This document shows, in pieces, positions 47,919 through 56,391 of a stretch of 64,000 nt of DNA. The first letter of the stretch is position 1. Each line of letters opens with the position of its first letter. The notes beneath the pieces were generated by a model that was given only the letters and a program-made list of their open reading frames with translations, did no database searches and was not told the DNA's origin. A program made the translations under genes and the position numbers. This stretch comes from Stutzerimonas xanthomarina (GTDB lineage: Bacteria; Pseudomonadota; Gammaproteobacteria; Pseudomonadales; Pseudomonadaceae): assembly GCF_003935375.1 (NCBI RefSeq), contig NZ_RHQM01000003.1, forward strand, positions 284,451 through 348,450, given 5' to 3'.

Positions 47919-48947
47919 ATGAAGCTTTCTCCCGCCCAGCTCAGCAAACACCTGCAAGGTCGGCTGGCGCCCGTGTACGTCGTCTGTGGCGACGAGCACC
48001 TGCTGTGCCAGGAAGCCTGCGATGCGATCCGCGCAGCGACCCGAGCGCAGGGCTTCAGTGAGCGTCAGGTGTTTCACGTGGAGACCGGCTTCGACTGGAG
48101 CCAGTTGATCGAAGCCGGTGCGAGTCTTTCGCTGTTCGCCGAGAAGCGCCTGCTCGAACTGCGCATCCCCAACGGCAAGCCCGGTGACAAGGGTGCCGCG
48201 GCGCTGCTGGAATATCTGGCCCGCCCCGCCGAGGACACCGTGCTGCTGGTCAGTCTGCCCAAACTCGACGGCAGCGCCCAGAAGACCAAGTGGGCCAAGG
48301 CGCTGATCGATGGCAAGGACGTGCAGTTCCTGCAGATCTGGCCAGTGGATGCCGCGCAGCTGCCGCAGTGGATACGTCAGAGGCTGGCCCAGGCGGGCCT
48401 GTCCGCGGACCAGGAAGCCGTCGAACTGATCAGCGCCCGGGTCGAAGGCAACCTATTGGCCGCGGCGCAGGAAATCGAAAAGCTCAAGCTGCTGGCCGAA
48501 GCCGGACAGGTCACCGCGGAAACCGTCCAGGCCGCGGTGGCTGATAGCGCCCGTTACGATGTATTCGGCCTGATCGACGCAGCCCTGCACGGCCAGGCGG
48601 CCCATGCGCTGCACATGCTGGAGGGCCTGCGCGGTGAAGGCGTCGAGGCGCCGGTGATCCTCTGGGCGCTGGCCCGCGAACTGCGCCTGCTGGCCAATAT
48701 TGCACAGCAATATGCCCAGGGCACTCCGCTCGAGCGTGCCTTCAGCCAGGCCCGCCCGCCGGTCTGGGATAAGCGTCGCCCGCTGGTTTCCAAAGCACTG
48801 CAAAGGCATGACGCGGCCGGCTGGAACCAGTTGCTGAGAGACGCGCAACGCATCGACGAGCAGATCAAGGGCCAGGCCGCCGGGGATCCCTGGATCGGTC
48901 TGGCGGACATTTGCCTGCAACTGAGTGGCCGCCGGATCGGTACCTGA
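47919..48947 (+). CDS. holA: DNA polymerase III delta subunit HolA
   Basis: This 342-residue protein is the clamp-loader wrench that opens the sliding clamp. It begins MKLSPAQLSKHLQGRLAPVYVVCGDEHLLCQEACDAIR, the delta-family start, and contains the AAA+ like domain with VSLPKLDGSAQKTKWAKAL near residue 109. There is no functional Walker A, as expected for delta. The lptE-holA order matches E. coli. Its ribosome binding site would lie within or beside the hairpin before it. Confidence 0.96.
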   Translation: MKLSPAQLSKHLQGRLAPVYVVCGDEHLLCQEACDAIRAATRAQGFSERQVFHVETGFDWSQLIEAGASLSLFAEKRLLELRIPNGKPGDKGAAALLEYLARPAEDTVLLVSLPKLDGSAQKTKWAKALIDGKDVQFLQIWPVDAAQLPQWIRQRLAQAGLSADQEAVELISARVEGNLLAAAQEIEKLKLLAEAGQVTAETVQAAVADSARYDVFGLIDAALHGQAAHALHMLEGLRGEGVEAPVILWALARELRLLANIAQQYAQGTPLERAFSQARPPVWDKRRPLVSKALQRHDAAGWNQLLRDAQRIDEQIKGQAAGDPWIGLADICLQLSGRRIGT

Positions 48948-49051
48948 CGAGCGAATCGCGGAGAGCGAATTCACGCCGCAGCGCACTGGACATTTTTTGT
49001 ACGAGGCCTATGATTCCCTCGCCCGATAGCGGGCCATTTGAGGGAATCGAA

Positions 49052-49210
49052 ATGAGCACACGCAAGAAACGGCCGAACAAGGCCAAGCACCTGGTTGCGC
49101 AACCCCTGTTCCGCCTCCGCCAGGAAACGCCGAAAAAAGGCAAAGGCAGCTACCGCCGCGAAGCCTCCCAGTCCACCAACTGGGAGGCTTCGGTCCTTCT
49201 GGCAGCCTGA
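49052..49210 (+). CDS. arfA: Alternative ribosome-rescue factor ArfA
   Basis: This 52-residue basic protein matches ArfA: the core segment AQPLFRLRQETPKKGKGSYRRE aligns with the E. coli [21 protein letters not shown] region and is followed by NWEAS. ArfA recruits RF2 to stalled, stop-less ribosomes when tmRNA fails. The ATG at 49052 has AGGGAA upstream; in-frame codons before it are not conserved. The 3' third of the gene carries a perfect stem-loop at 49159-49192. In E. coli such a stem causes a truncated mRNA, so that tmRNA normally tags ArfA for degradation. Confidence 0.88.
   Translation: MSTRKKRPNKAKHLVAQPLFRLRQETPKKGKGSYRREASQSTNWEASVLLAA
49159..49192 (+). promoter_or_regulatory. Stem-loop inside the arfA coding region
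   Basis: CGAAGCCTCCCAGT and its exact complement ACTGGGAGGCTTCG form a 14-bp stem with loop CCACCA. It is followed by GTCCTTCT and lies 18 bases before the arfA stop. It resembles the RNase III site or terminator that makes arfA mRNA stop-less in other bacteria. Confidence 0.8.
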
Positions 49211-49272
49211 AAACCCAACACCGCCAAAGCGTGATAATGTCTGCGGCCGACGACACGTTTCGAGAGCGGTGC

Positions 49273-50568
49273 ATGTATCACACCTTCGTTCCCGTTCTGC
49301 TGCTACGTACCCTGGTTGCCGCTTCGGCGATGAGCCTGGTCGTTGCCTGTGCAGCCGAACCCCTCGCGCAGTCCACTCTGGTCAGCAACGTCCCCGCCGC
49401 CAGCCAGCCTAGCGACGCCACCATCGCCGATGTCCGTTCGGAAGCCACTCACCTGAGCTTCAGCCAGTGGCGCGAGCAGTTCCGCGCTGAAGCCCTTGCG
49501 GCCGGTATCTCCGCCGCGACCTTCGACCAGGCCTTCGCCGGCGTCCAGCCCGATCCAGCGGTGATCGAGGCGGACCGTAGCCAGCCCGAGTTCACCCGGC
49601 CCGTCTGGCAGTACCTGGAAGGCGCCATTTCGCCACAGCGCGTGCGCAGCGGCCGCCGCTTGCTTAGCGAGCACGCCACCACACTGGATCAGATCGAGGC
49701 CCGCTACGGCGTCGATCGCGAAACTCTGGTTGCCGTCTGGGGACTGGAAAGCAGCTTCGGCCAGATCATGGGCGACAAATCGGTGATTCGTTCCCTTGCG
49801 ACCCTCGCCCACGAGGGTCGCCGTCCGGCATTCGCCAAGAGTCAGCTGATTGCAGCGCTGGAAATCCTCCAGCACGGTGACGTCGCGCCACAGCGCATGC
49901 GCGGCTCCTGGGCTGGTGCCATGGGGCAGACGCAGTTCATTCCGACCACTTACAACACCCATGCCGTGGATTTCGATGGCGACGGCAAGCGCGATATCTG
50001 GAACAGCTCGGCCGACGCCCTTGCCTCCGCCGCGCATTACCTTCAGGCATCCGGCTGGAAACAGGGTAAGGCCTGGGGCTTCGAGGTAGAGCTACCCGAA
50101 GGGTTCGACTACGCCTTGGCCGACACCGAGATTCGCAAGCCGCTGGCCGAATGGCGCAGCCTCGGCCTGCGCAACCTGCCCGGCGACCAGGAAGAAGCCA
50201 GCGCCAGCCTGCTGCTTCCCGCCGGCCATCGTGGCCCGGCATTCCTCATCATGGACAATTTCCGCGCCATCCTGCGCTACAACAACTCCTCGGCATATGC
50301 ACTGGCGATCGGCCTGCTGGCAGAGAATTTCCAGGGCAAGGGCGAGGTCGCGGGCAGCTGGCCACGCGGCGAACAGCCACTCAGCCGCTCCGAGCGCCTT
50401 GAACTGCAGGAACGCCTAGTCGCTCAGGGCTTCGACCCGGGCACCCCGGACGGCATCATCGGCGCCAATACCCGCAAGGCTATCCGCGGCTTCCAGCAGC
50501 GCCTGGGTTGGCCGGCCGATGGCCATCCCACTCAGGAGCTGCTCGGGCGACTGCGCGCCCACAACTGA
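49273..50568 (+). CDS. Lytic murein transglycosylase with peptidoglycan-binding domain (SltB3-like)
   Basis: This 431-residue envelope protein has a signal region with a lipobox-like SLVVACAAE, an MltB-type transglycosylase domain (about residues 65-350) with the catalytic Glu in VAVWGLESSFGQIMG and the GAMGQTQFIPTTYNTHAVDFDGDGKRDIWNS motif, and a C-terminal PG_binding_1 domain (RLVAQGFDPGTPDGIIGANTRKAIRGFQQ). It corresponds by position to P. aeruginosa SltB3 (PA3992, from memory). It cleaves peptidoglycan to 1,6-anhydromuropeptides. Confidence 0.93.
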   Translation: MYHTFVPVLLLRTLVAASAMSLVVACAAEPLAQSTLVSNVPAASQPSDATIADVRSEATHLSFSQWREQFRAEALAAGISAATFDQAFAGVQPDPAVIEADRSQPEFTRPVWQYLEGAISPQRVRSGRRLLSEHATTLDQIEARYGVDRETLVAVWGLESSFGQIMGDKSVIRSLATLAHEGRRPAFAKSQLIAALEILQHGDVAPQRMRGSWAGAMGQTQFIPTTYNTHAVDFDGDGKRDIWNSSADALASAAHYLQASGWKQGKAWGFEVELPEGFDYALADTEIRKPLAEWRSLGLRNLPGDQEEASASLLLPAGHRGPAFLIMDNFRAILRYNNSSAYALAIGLLAENFQGKGEVAGSWPRGEQPLSRSERLELQERLVAQGFDPGTPDGIIGANTRKAIRGFQQRLGWPADGHPTQELLGRLRAHN

Positions 50569-50593
50569 TCGCGCTGGGCTTGGCGCCAAACAC

Positions 50594-50617
50594 AAAAGCC
50601 CCGGCAGATTGCCGGGG
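50594..50617. terminator. Terminator after the transglycosylase gene
   Basis: AAAAGCCCCGGCA-GATT-GCCGGGGCTTTTTTT forms a strong GC stem with A and T runs on both sides. It serves the transglycosylase gene and the convergent small gene at 50641. Confidence 0.88.
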
Positions 50618-50640
50618 CTTTTTTTATCCCTGCAACAAGT

Positions 50641-50985
50641 TCAGTGTTTGATGGCTACTTCGTAGAGGTAGTCCGGCAGCGGGTCGATGATTACCTGCTG
50701 GCCTTGATAGTGGGCCTTCACTGCCTCGCGCGCGACCACGCCATGTGGCACGCGCTGATCACCACCAAGGCGCTGGCGTGCGCGGTAGTCGATCACGCAG
50801 CCGTCGGTCTCGACCCAGAAGTGCGGTGAAACCACCTTACCGTCCAGTTCGACCTGCCCCAACATCGCTCGGTATGGAATGTGCTGCTTGGCCAGCCGCG
50901 TCACCACCAGGCGGCTCATCGCGTCGCACTCGACCTTCGCGGTATCCAGATCGTCAAGCAAGTCCTTCAATTGGGGTTCGTTCAT
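50641..50985 (-). CDS. Conserved hypothetical protein
   Basis: This 114-residue cytoplasmic protein has no signal or membrane segment. It contains a conserved-looking core, YRAMLGQVELDGKVVSPHFWVETDGCVIDYRAR, suggestive of a small alpha/beta domain, but I do not recognise a named function. The start MNEPQLKDLLDDLDT at 50985 is preferred over an in-frame ATG 54 bases upstream. It occupies the PA3995 region of the conserved gene order. Confidence 0.75.
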   Translation of the reverse strand: MNEPQLKDLLDDLDTAKVECDAMSRLVVTRLAKQHIPYRAMLGQVELDGKVVSPHFWVETDGCVIDYRARQRLGGDQRVPHGVVAREAVKAHYQGQQVIIDPLPDYLYEVAIKH

Positions 50986-51137
50986 CTGCAGTGGCCCTCG
51001 GTTGGCCTCATGGTGTAAACGAACGCCACTATAGACCAAAGTCTAATGCGGCGTAATGCCGCAATTTTCTTGCCAACCGTTTGGCAGTTCCCGCGCCATG
51101 CGCTTTCGCAAGGCGCATGGCGGACGGAAAAGAAAAA

Positions 51138-51170
51138 ACCGCGCAGACAGCCTGGACTGTCTGCGCGGTC
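51138..51170 (-). terminator. Terminator downstream of lipA
   Basis: ACCGCGCAGACAG and CTGTCTGCGCGGT form a 13-bp stem with a six-base loop. A run of A on the plus-strand left side gives a T-run after the hairpin on the minus strand, so it ends the lipoate-gene transcript. Confidence 0.9.
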
Positions 51171-51197
51171 TTCAAGAGCCGCAATAACTTTACGGTT

Positions 51198-52175
51198 TCA
51201 GTCTTTTTTGGCTCCGTGCGCCTGCTGATCGGCATGGTACGACGAGCGCACCAGCGGGCCTGAGGCGATGTTCTTGAAGCCCATCTTCATCCCCTCTTCG
51301 GCAAACCAGGCGAAGGTGTCGGGATGAACGAAGCGCTGCACCGGGAGGTGGTTACGTGAAGGCTGCAGGTACTGACCCAGGGTCAGCATGTCGATATCGT
51401 GCTCGCGCATGCGGTGCATGACCTCGATGACTTCCTCGTCGGTCTCGCCGAGGCCGAGCATCAGTCCCGACTTGGTCGGCACGCCCGGAACGCGTTGCTT
51501 GAACTTCTCCAGAAGATCCAGTGACCACTCGAAATCCGAGCCCGGCCGCGACGACTTGTATAGCCGCGGTACGGTCTCCAGATTGTGGTTGAACACATCC
51601 GGCGGCTCGCTGGCAGTGATATCCAAAGCGATATCCATGCGCCCACGGTAGTCGGGCACCAGGGTTTCCAGCTGGATTGACGGCGACAGCTTGCGAATCT
51701 CGCGCAGGCAATCGGCAAAGTGCTGGGCGCCACCGTCGCGCAGATCGTCGCGATCCACCGAGGTGATGACCACGTACTTCAGGCGCATGTCGGCGATGGC
51801 CTGGGCCAGATTCTTCGGCTCATCCGGGTCCAGCGCATTCGGTCGGCCGTGGCCGACGTCGCAGAACGGGCAGCGACGGGTGCAGATGTCGCCCATGATC
51901 ATGAAGGTCGCGGTTCCGCTGGAGAAGCACTCGCCCAGATTGGGACATGAGGCTTCCTCGCAGACGCTGTGCAGCTTGTGCTTGCGCAGGGTCTGCTTAA
52001 TCTGGTCGACTTCCGGGGAAACCGGAATGCGCACGCGAATCCAGTCCGGCTTCTTCGGCAGCTCATCGGTGGGTATGATCTTCACCGGAATCCGCGCAAC
52101 CTTCTCGGCACCACGCAGTTTGACGCCTGCCTCTACCTTGGCTGGGCGCTTGCCTGCCGTTTCTACACTACTCAT
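51198..52175 (-). CDS. lipA: Lipoyl synthase LipA
   Basis: This 325-residue radical-SAM enzyme inserts two sulfurs into octanoyl groups. The auxiliary-cluster cysteines are in [12 protein letters not shown] and the radical-SAM cysteines in [15 protein letters not shown]; the C-terminal RSSYHADQ serine motif is present. I chose [17 protein letters not shown] at 52175 as start; the 22-residue upstream extension overlaps lipB and is not conserved. Its start overlaps the 3' end of lipB by 8 bases. Confidence 0.97.
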   Translation of the reverse strand: MSSVETAGKRPAKVEAGVKLRGAEKVARIPVKIIPTDELPKKPDWIRVRIPVSPEVDQIKQTLRKHKLHSVCEEASCPNLGECFSSGTATFMIMGDICTRRCPFCDVGHGRPNALDPDEPKNLAQAIADMRLKYVVITSVDRDDLRDGGAQHFADCLREIRKLSPSIQLETLVPDYRGRMDIALDITASEPPDVFNHNLETVPRLYKSSRPGSDFEWSLDLLEKFKQRVPGVPTKSGLMLGLGETDEEVIEVMHRMREHDIDMLTLGQYLQPSRNHLPVQRFVHPDTFAWFAEEGMKMGFKNIASGPLVRSSYHADQQAHGAKKD

Positions 52176-52824
52176 AAGCTTCGATTCCGCCCGCGAGGGT
52201 CTTCTGTTGCGCGTATCCGAGCTGCCGGACCAGGTGATCACGCAGTCGATCGGCCACTTCAGAGATGTCGATCGGCCCGATCAGGTCACGCAACTGGGTC
52301 ATGGGCAACCCTGCATAACCGCAGGGGTTGATGCGCCGGAAAGGTTCGAGATCCATGTCCACGTTCAGCGCCAGGCCGTGGAAGGAACGGCCATTGCGAA
52401 TGCGCAGGCCCAGAGACGCGATCTTCGCACCGTTGACGTAAACGCCCGGTGCATCCGCTTTGGCAGCCGCCTCGATGCCATAGCTGGCGAGCAGATCGAT
52501 CAGGCTCTGCTCGATACGACTCACCAGCTCGCGCACACCGATACCGAGTCGGCGCACATCGAGCAACAGATAACCAACCAGTTGGCCGGGCCCGTGATAG
52601 GTCACCTGACCGCCTCGATCCACCTGCACTACCGGAATTTCGCCAGGAAACAGCAGGTGTTCGGCCTTGCCGGCCTGGCCCTGCGTGAACACGGGCGGGT
52701 GCTGCAGCAGCCAGATTTCGTCGCCACTGCCTGCATCGCGCGTGTTGGTGAAGTGCTGCATGGCCTGCCAGGCAGCCCGGTACTCGATCTGGCCGAGCTC
52801 ACGCACGCCCACTTCGAGGGTCAT
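52168..52824 (-). CDS. lipB: Octanoyltransferase LipB
   Basis: This 218-residue enzyme moves octanoyl from ACP to lipoyl domains. The acyl-enzyme Cys is in [13 protein letters not shown] near residue 169, the catalytic Lys in [15 protein letters not shown] near residue 136, and the [20 protein letters not shown] signature is intact. The ATG at 52824 overlaps the ybeD stop as TGATG; a GTG one codon earlier is the alternative. Confidence 0.96.
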   Translation of the reverse strand: MTLEVGVRELGQIEYRAAWQAMQHFTNTRDAGSGDEIWLLQHPPVFTQGQAGKAEHLLFPGEIPVVQVDRGGQVTYHGPGQLVGYLLLDVRRLGIGVRELVSRIEQSLIDLLASYGIEAAAKADAPGVYVNGAKIASLGLRIRNGRSFHGLALNVDMDLEPFRRINPCGYAGLPMTQLRDLIGPIDISEVADRLRDHLVRQLGYAQQKTLAGGIEAYE

Positions 52825-53105
52825 CACAGCACCATGTGAACACGGCCAGTGGCGCGCAGGTCGACGTGAATGGCCTGCAGCTGCTCTACGCCGGTGGCGG
52901 TGATCAGCACCTGCAGCGAAAGGAATCGCCCGTTGCGGCTGTCGCGGGTGACGACGGTGGTTTCGTCGAAATCCGGCGCGTGGCGCTGGATGACTTCGAT
53001 CACGACCTCACGGAAGCCTTCGCCAGCGTCGCCGATCACCTTGATCGGGTAGCGCTCGCAGGGGAAGTCAATCTTGGGTGCTGCGACATCTTGGTTATCG
53101 GTCAT
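52824..53105 (-). CDS. ybeD: YbeD family protein (DUF493)
   Basis: This 93-residue protein belongs to the DUF493/YbeD family, with the ACT-like fold start [18 protein letters not shown] and the [32 protein letters not shown]-terminus. The dacC-ybeD-lipB-lipA order is the same as in E. coli (dacA). The function is unknown; a regulatory ACT-like role has been suggested. Its stop overlaps the lipB start. Confidence 0.94.
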   Translation of the reverse strand: MTDNQDVAAPKIDFPCERYPIKVIGDAGEGFREVVIEVIQRHAPDFDETTVVTRDSRNGRFLSLQVLITATGVEQLQAIHVDLRATGRVHMVL

Positions 53106-53172
53106 GGGCGTAACGGACTCGTGATCCGCACGTGCGCCGCGGCGGGATCAGCCGCGGTGCACTCGCGCGTGG

Positions 53173-54330
53173 TCAGTTGAACAGGCTGTAGAAGAAGAGG
53201 CGAATGCTATCCCAAAACCGGCGGAACAGCCCACCCTCTTCGATGGTTTCCAGCGCCACCAGATCGGTGCTGCGAACGACCTTGTCCTCCAGCTTGACCT
53301 CGACCTTGCCGATGACGTCACCCTGCTGGATCGGTGCGGTGAGTGTGCCGTTGAAGCTCATGACCGCTTGCAGCTTCTCTGCCTGGCCACGCGGCAGGGT
53401 CATGGTCAGGTCCTGTGCCAGGCCCGCCTTAAGCTTGTCCTGCTGGCCTTTCCAGACCTGCGTCTGAGCCAGCTCGGTGCCCTTCTGGTAGAAGGTGCGG
53501 GTCTCGAAGAAGCGGAAGCCATAGGTCAGCAGCTTCTGGGTCTCCGCCGCGCGGGCCTGCTCGCTGTCGGTACCGAACACCACCGAAATCAAGCGCATGT
53601 TGTCACGCACGGCAGAGGCCACCAGGCAGTAGCCGGCCTCTTCGGTATGACCGGTTTTCAGGCCGTCGACGGTCTTGTCGCGCCACAGCAACAGGTTGCG
53701 GTTGGGCTGCTTGATGTTGTTCCAGAAGAACTCTTTCTGCGCGTAGATGGCGTAGTGCGCCGGGTCTTCGTAGATGATCGCGCGAGCCAGCTTGGCCATG
53801 TCGTTGGCCGAGGAATAATGATCCGGGTCCGGCAGGCCGGTGGCATTCATGAAATGGCTGTTGGTCATGCCCAGGCGCTGAGCCGTGCTGTTCATCAGGT
53901 CGGCAAAGGCCTCTTCGCTGCCGGCGATGTGCTCGGCCATGGCGACGCTGGCGTCGTTGCCCGACTGAATGATGATGCCATGCAGCAGATCGTCGACCGA
54001 GACCTGCGTGTTGACCTGGATGAACATCCGCGAGCCGCCGGTACGCCAGGCCTTCTCGCTCACCGTGACCATGTCGCTGTCGCTGATCTGGCCCTTCTGG
54101 ATTTCCAGGGTGGCGATGTAGGCAGTCATCAGCTTGGTCAGGCTCGCCGGCGGCAGGCGCTCGTCACCGTTGTGCTCGACCAGTACTTCGCCGCTGGCCG
54201 CGTCCATCAGCATGTAGGACTTGGCCGCCAGTTGCGGGGCGGACGGTACGATCTGCGCTGCCCAGACGGTCGGGGTGACCGTCAGCACTGCCAGGACTAT
54301 GAAGCGTTGCACGAGGCTGGTGATGTTCAT
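53173..54330 (-). CDS. dacC: D-alanyl-D-alanine carboxypeptidase DacC (PBP5/6 type)
   Basis: This 385-residue periplasmic enzyme trims D-Ala from peptidoglycan pentapeptides. It has a signal peptide (cleavage after VWA), the active-site Ser63-Leu-Thr-Lys66, Ser122-Gly-Asn124 and Lys224-Thr-Gly226 motifs, a second beta domain, and a C-terminal amphipathic anchor (GLFRRFWDSIRLFFYSLF). It is the last wall-enzyme gene of the pbpA-rodA-sltB1-rlpA-dacC series. Confidence 0.97.
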   Translation of the reverse strand: MNITSLVQRFIVLAVLTVTPTVWAAQIVPSAPQLAAKSYMLMDAASGEVLVEHNGDERLPPASLTKLMTAYIATLEIQKGQISDSDMVTVSEKAWRTGGSRMFIQVNTQVSVDDLLHGIIIQSGNDASVAMAEHIAGSEEAFADLMNSTAQRLGMTNSHFMNATGLPDPDHYSSANDMAKLARAIIYEDPAHYAIYAQKEFFWNNIKQPNRNLLLWRDKTVDGLKTGHTEEAGYCLVASAVRDNMRLISVVFGTDSEQARAAETQKLLTYGFRFFETRTFYQKGTELAQTQVWKGQQDKLKAGLAQDLTMTLPRGQAEKLQAVMSFNGTLTAPIQQGDVIGKVEVKLEDKVVRSTDLVALETIEEGGLFRRFWDSIRLFFYSLFN

Positions 54331-54377
54331 CCGAATCTCAAATTAGTCAGGTAAAACGAAGGCAAGGTTTGCAGCGA

Positions 54378-55370
54378 TCAGTCAGCGGCAACGCGCCGCG
54401 GCTGCCCGAGGTTGGCCAGGCGTACGCTCTCTTCGAGCTGCATGGCCTCATCCGGTGTGTCGATGGGGCCCAGGCGCACGCGGTGCAGGGTCTGCTGGTT
54501 GTGTACCACCGAGCTGATGAACACCGGGGCAGAGACCACGCCGCTCAGCTTGTCCTTGAGCAACTGCGCTGCATCCGGATTGGCGAAGGCGCCAACCTGG
54601 AGAAACAGGCCAGAGGCTGCGGGCGAAGCGTTTTTTTTTGCATCGACTTCCAGCGGCACCGTGGCCGCAGCGTGCTGCTGGGGCGGCGGCGTGTACTGTT
54701 CGATCGGCTGCGCGACATTGCTGGCGGGCTTGCTCGCAATCATCTCCGGCTGCGCCATCATCGTCGGCACCGGTCGGCCCTGGTCGGCCCACCATTGCTG
54801 TGGGTCGATGCCTTCGACCTTTACCCGCGCCGTTCCGCTCTCGGCATAGCCGAGCTTCTTCGCCGCGGCGAAAGACAGATCGATGATCCGATCGGAGTAG
54901 AACGGACCACGGTCATTGACGCGCAAGACCACGGTGCGCCCGTTATCCAGATTGGTGACCTTGACGTAAGTGGGCAAGGGCAGCGTCTTGTGCGCCGCGC
55001 TCATGCCATAAAGATCGTACTTCTCGCCATTGGCGGTGGGCTGGCCGTGAAACTTGGTGCCATACCAGGATGCCGTCCCGGTAGCCGAATAACGTCGACC
55101 ATCGCTGATTGGAAAGTAGGTCTTGCCCAGCACCGTATAGGGATTGGCCTTGTAACGGCCGTAATGCGGCATCGGCGTGGCATCGGGGATCTGCGAAACG
55201 TCGACGTCCCACCAGGGCGCGCCGTCCTTGTGCGGACGGCTGTAGTCGCCGGGACCACTGATACCGGTACTCTTGCTTGGTGCACTGCTCGGTGTCGGCG
55301 TCGATGAGCAGCTCGCCAGCAGCGCCCCGGCGACACCCAGCGCGACCAGCCTTGTCCAGATCACGGTCAT
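54378..55370 (-). CDS. rlpA: Septal ring lytic transglycosylase RlpA
   Basis: This 330-residue outer-membrane lipoprotein cuts glycan strands lacking stem peptides at the septum. It has a lipobox (GALLASCSS), a double-psi beta-barrel catalytic domain (about residues 90-185: TASWYGTKFHGQPTANGEKYD, then RVNDRGPFYSDRIIDLSFAAA) and a C-terminal SPOR domain (LFLQVGAFANPDAAQLLKDKL). A nine-base A-run (minus strand, 54631-54639) occurs in the linker but the frame is intact. Its start overlaps the sltB1 stop (ATGA). Confidence 0.95.
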   Translation of the reverse strand: MTVIWTRLVALGVAGALLASCSSTPTPSSAPSKSTGISGPGDYSRPHKDGAPWWDVDVSQIPDATPMPHYGRYKANPYTVLGKTYFPISDGRRYSATGTASWYGTKFHGQPTANGEKYDLYGMSAAHKTLPLPTYVKVTNLDNGRTVVLRVNDRGPFYSDRIIDLSFAAAKKLGYAESGTARVKVEGIDPQQWWADQGRPVPTMMAQPEMIASKPASNVAQPIEQYTPPPQQHAAATVPLEVDAKKNASPAASGLFLQVGAFANPDAAQLLKDKLSGVVSAPVFISSVVHNQQTLHRVRLGPIDTPDEAMQLEESVRLANLGQPRRVAAD

Positions 55371-56386
55371 TGTTCGCCTCGCGCTTCGGCCAGCAGCTGG
55401 GACAGCTGATGCACGGCCATCGCATACATCACGCTACGGTTGTAGCGGGTAATGACATAGAAATTCGGCAGGCCCAGCCAGTACTCATCACCCTCTGCGC
55501 CATCCAGGCGGAAAGCGGTAATGGCCGTATCGTTGGCCACCGACTTGTCGAACCGCCAGCCCAGGCTACGCAGTTCGCCCGCATTTTTTTGCGACTCCAG
55601 GCCGACGGTCAGCCCTTCTTCATAGCGCTCGCCGCCTACCTTGGCCCGCGCCACCACCGGCTCGCCCGCAGCCCAGCCATGTTGCTTGAAGTAGCTGGCC
55701 GCACTGCCGATGGCATCGGTGGGGTTGTTCCAGATATCGATGTGCCCGTCACCATCGAAATCCACCGCGTAGGCGCGGAAGCTGCTCGGCATGAACTGCG
55801 GCAGTCCCATCGCACCCGCGTAGGAGCCCTTGAGCGTAAGCGGGTCGACCTGCTCCTCACGGGTCAGCAGCAGGAACTCCTTGAGCTGCTGACGGAAAAA
55901 CGGCTGACGCGGAGGGTAATCGAAGCCCAGCGTCGACAGCGCATCGATTACCCGATGGCTACCGGTATTGCGGCCGTAGAAGGTTTCCACGCCGATGATC
56001 GCGACGATGATTTCCGCCGGCACGCCGTACTCGGTTTCCGCACGAGTCAGCGCGGCTTCGTTCTCCCGCCAGAAATCGACGCCCTGGGCGATGCGCGAGT
56101 CGGTGAGGAAGATAGGTCGGTATTCCTTCCACGGCTTGACTCGCTCCGCAGGACGCGAAATGGCATCGAGAATCGCCTGCTTGCGCTCGGCCTGCTTGAA
56201 CAGATCACGCAGCTGCTCGTCGGCAAATCCATAGTCGCGGGTCATCTCCGCGATGAACTCGTCCACGTTCGGGCCGGTGTAATCGGCCGCCTGCAGCGGC
56301 AGGCTTCCCAGCACAGCGCCAGCCAAAGCCACGCCCCCTAGCATCCGCGCCTTCAAGCCACGCCGTAATGAAGTCAACAAATTCAC
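55367..56386 (-). CDS. sltB1: Lytic murein transglycosylase B, SltB1/MltB
   Basis: This 339-residue transglycosylase has a signal sequence, a catalytic Glu in VAIIGVETFYGRN near residue 150, and the MltB-family motif GAMGLPQFMPSSFRAYAVDFDGDGHIDIWNNP. I place the start at GTG 56386, which gives a compact signal peptide ending LPLQAAD and the P. aeruginosa SltB1 length. An upstream ATG at 56410 overlaps rodA and adds eight residues. The gene is tightly spaced with rodA (stop at 56392). Confidence 0.93.
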   Translation of the reverse strand: MNLLTSLRRGLKARMLGGVALAGAVLGSLPLQAADYTGPNVDEFIAEMTRDYGFADEQLRDLFKQAERKQAILDAISRPAERVKPWKEYRPIFLTDSRIAQGVDFWRENEAALTRAETEYGVPAEIIVAIIGVETFYGRNTGSHRVIDALSTLGFDYPPRQPFFRQQLKEFLLLTREEQVDPLTLKGSYAGAMGLPQFMPSSFRAYAVDFDGDGHIDIWNNPTDAIGSAASYFKQHGWAAGEPVVARAKVGGERYEEGLTVGLESQKNAGELRSLGWRFDKSVANDTAITAFRLDGAEGDEYWLGLPNFYVITRYNRSVMYAMAVHQLSQLLAEARGEQ

Positions 56387-56391
56387 TCTCG

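Noticed and set aside
53137..53157. CCGCGGC/GCCGCGG inverted pair between ybeD and dacC
   Set aside because: The stem is only 7 bp of pure GC and there is no T-run on either strand, so it is weak evidence in GC-rich DNA.
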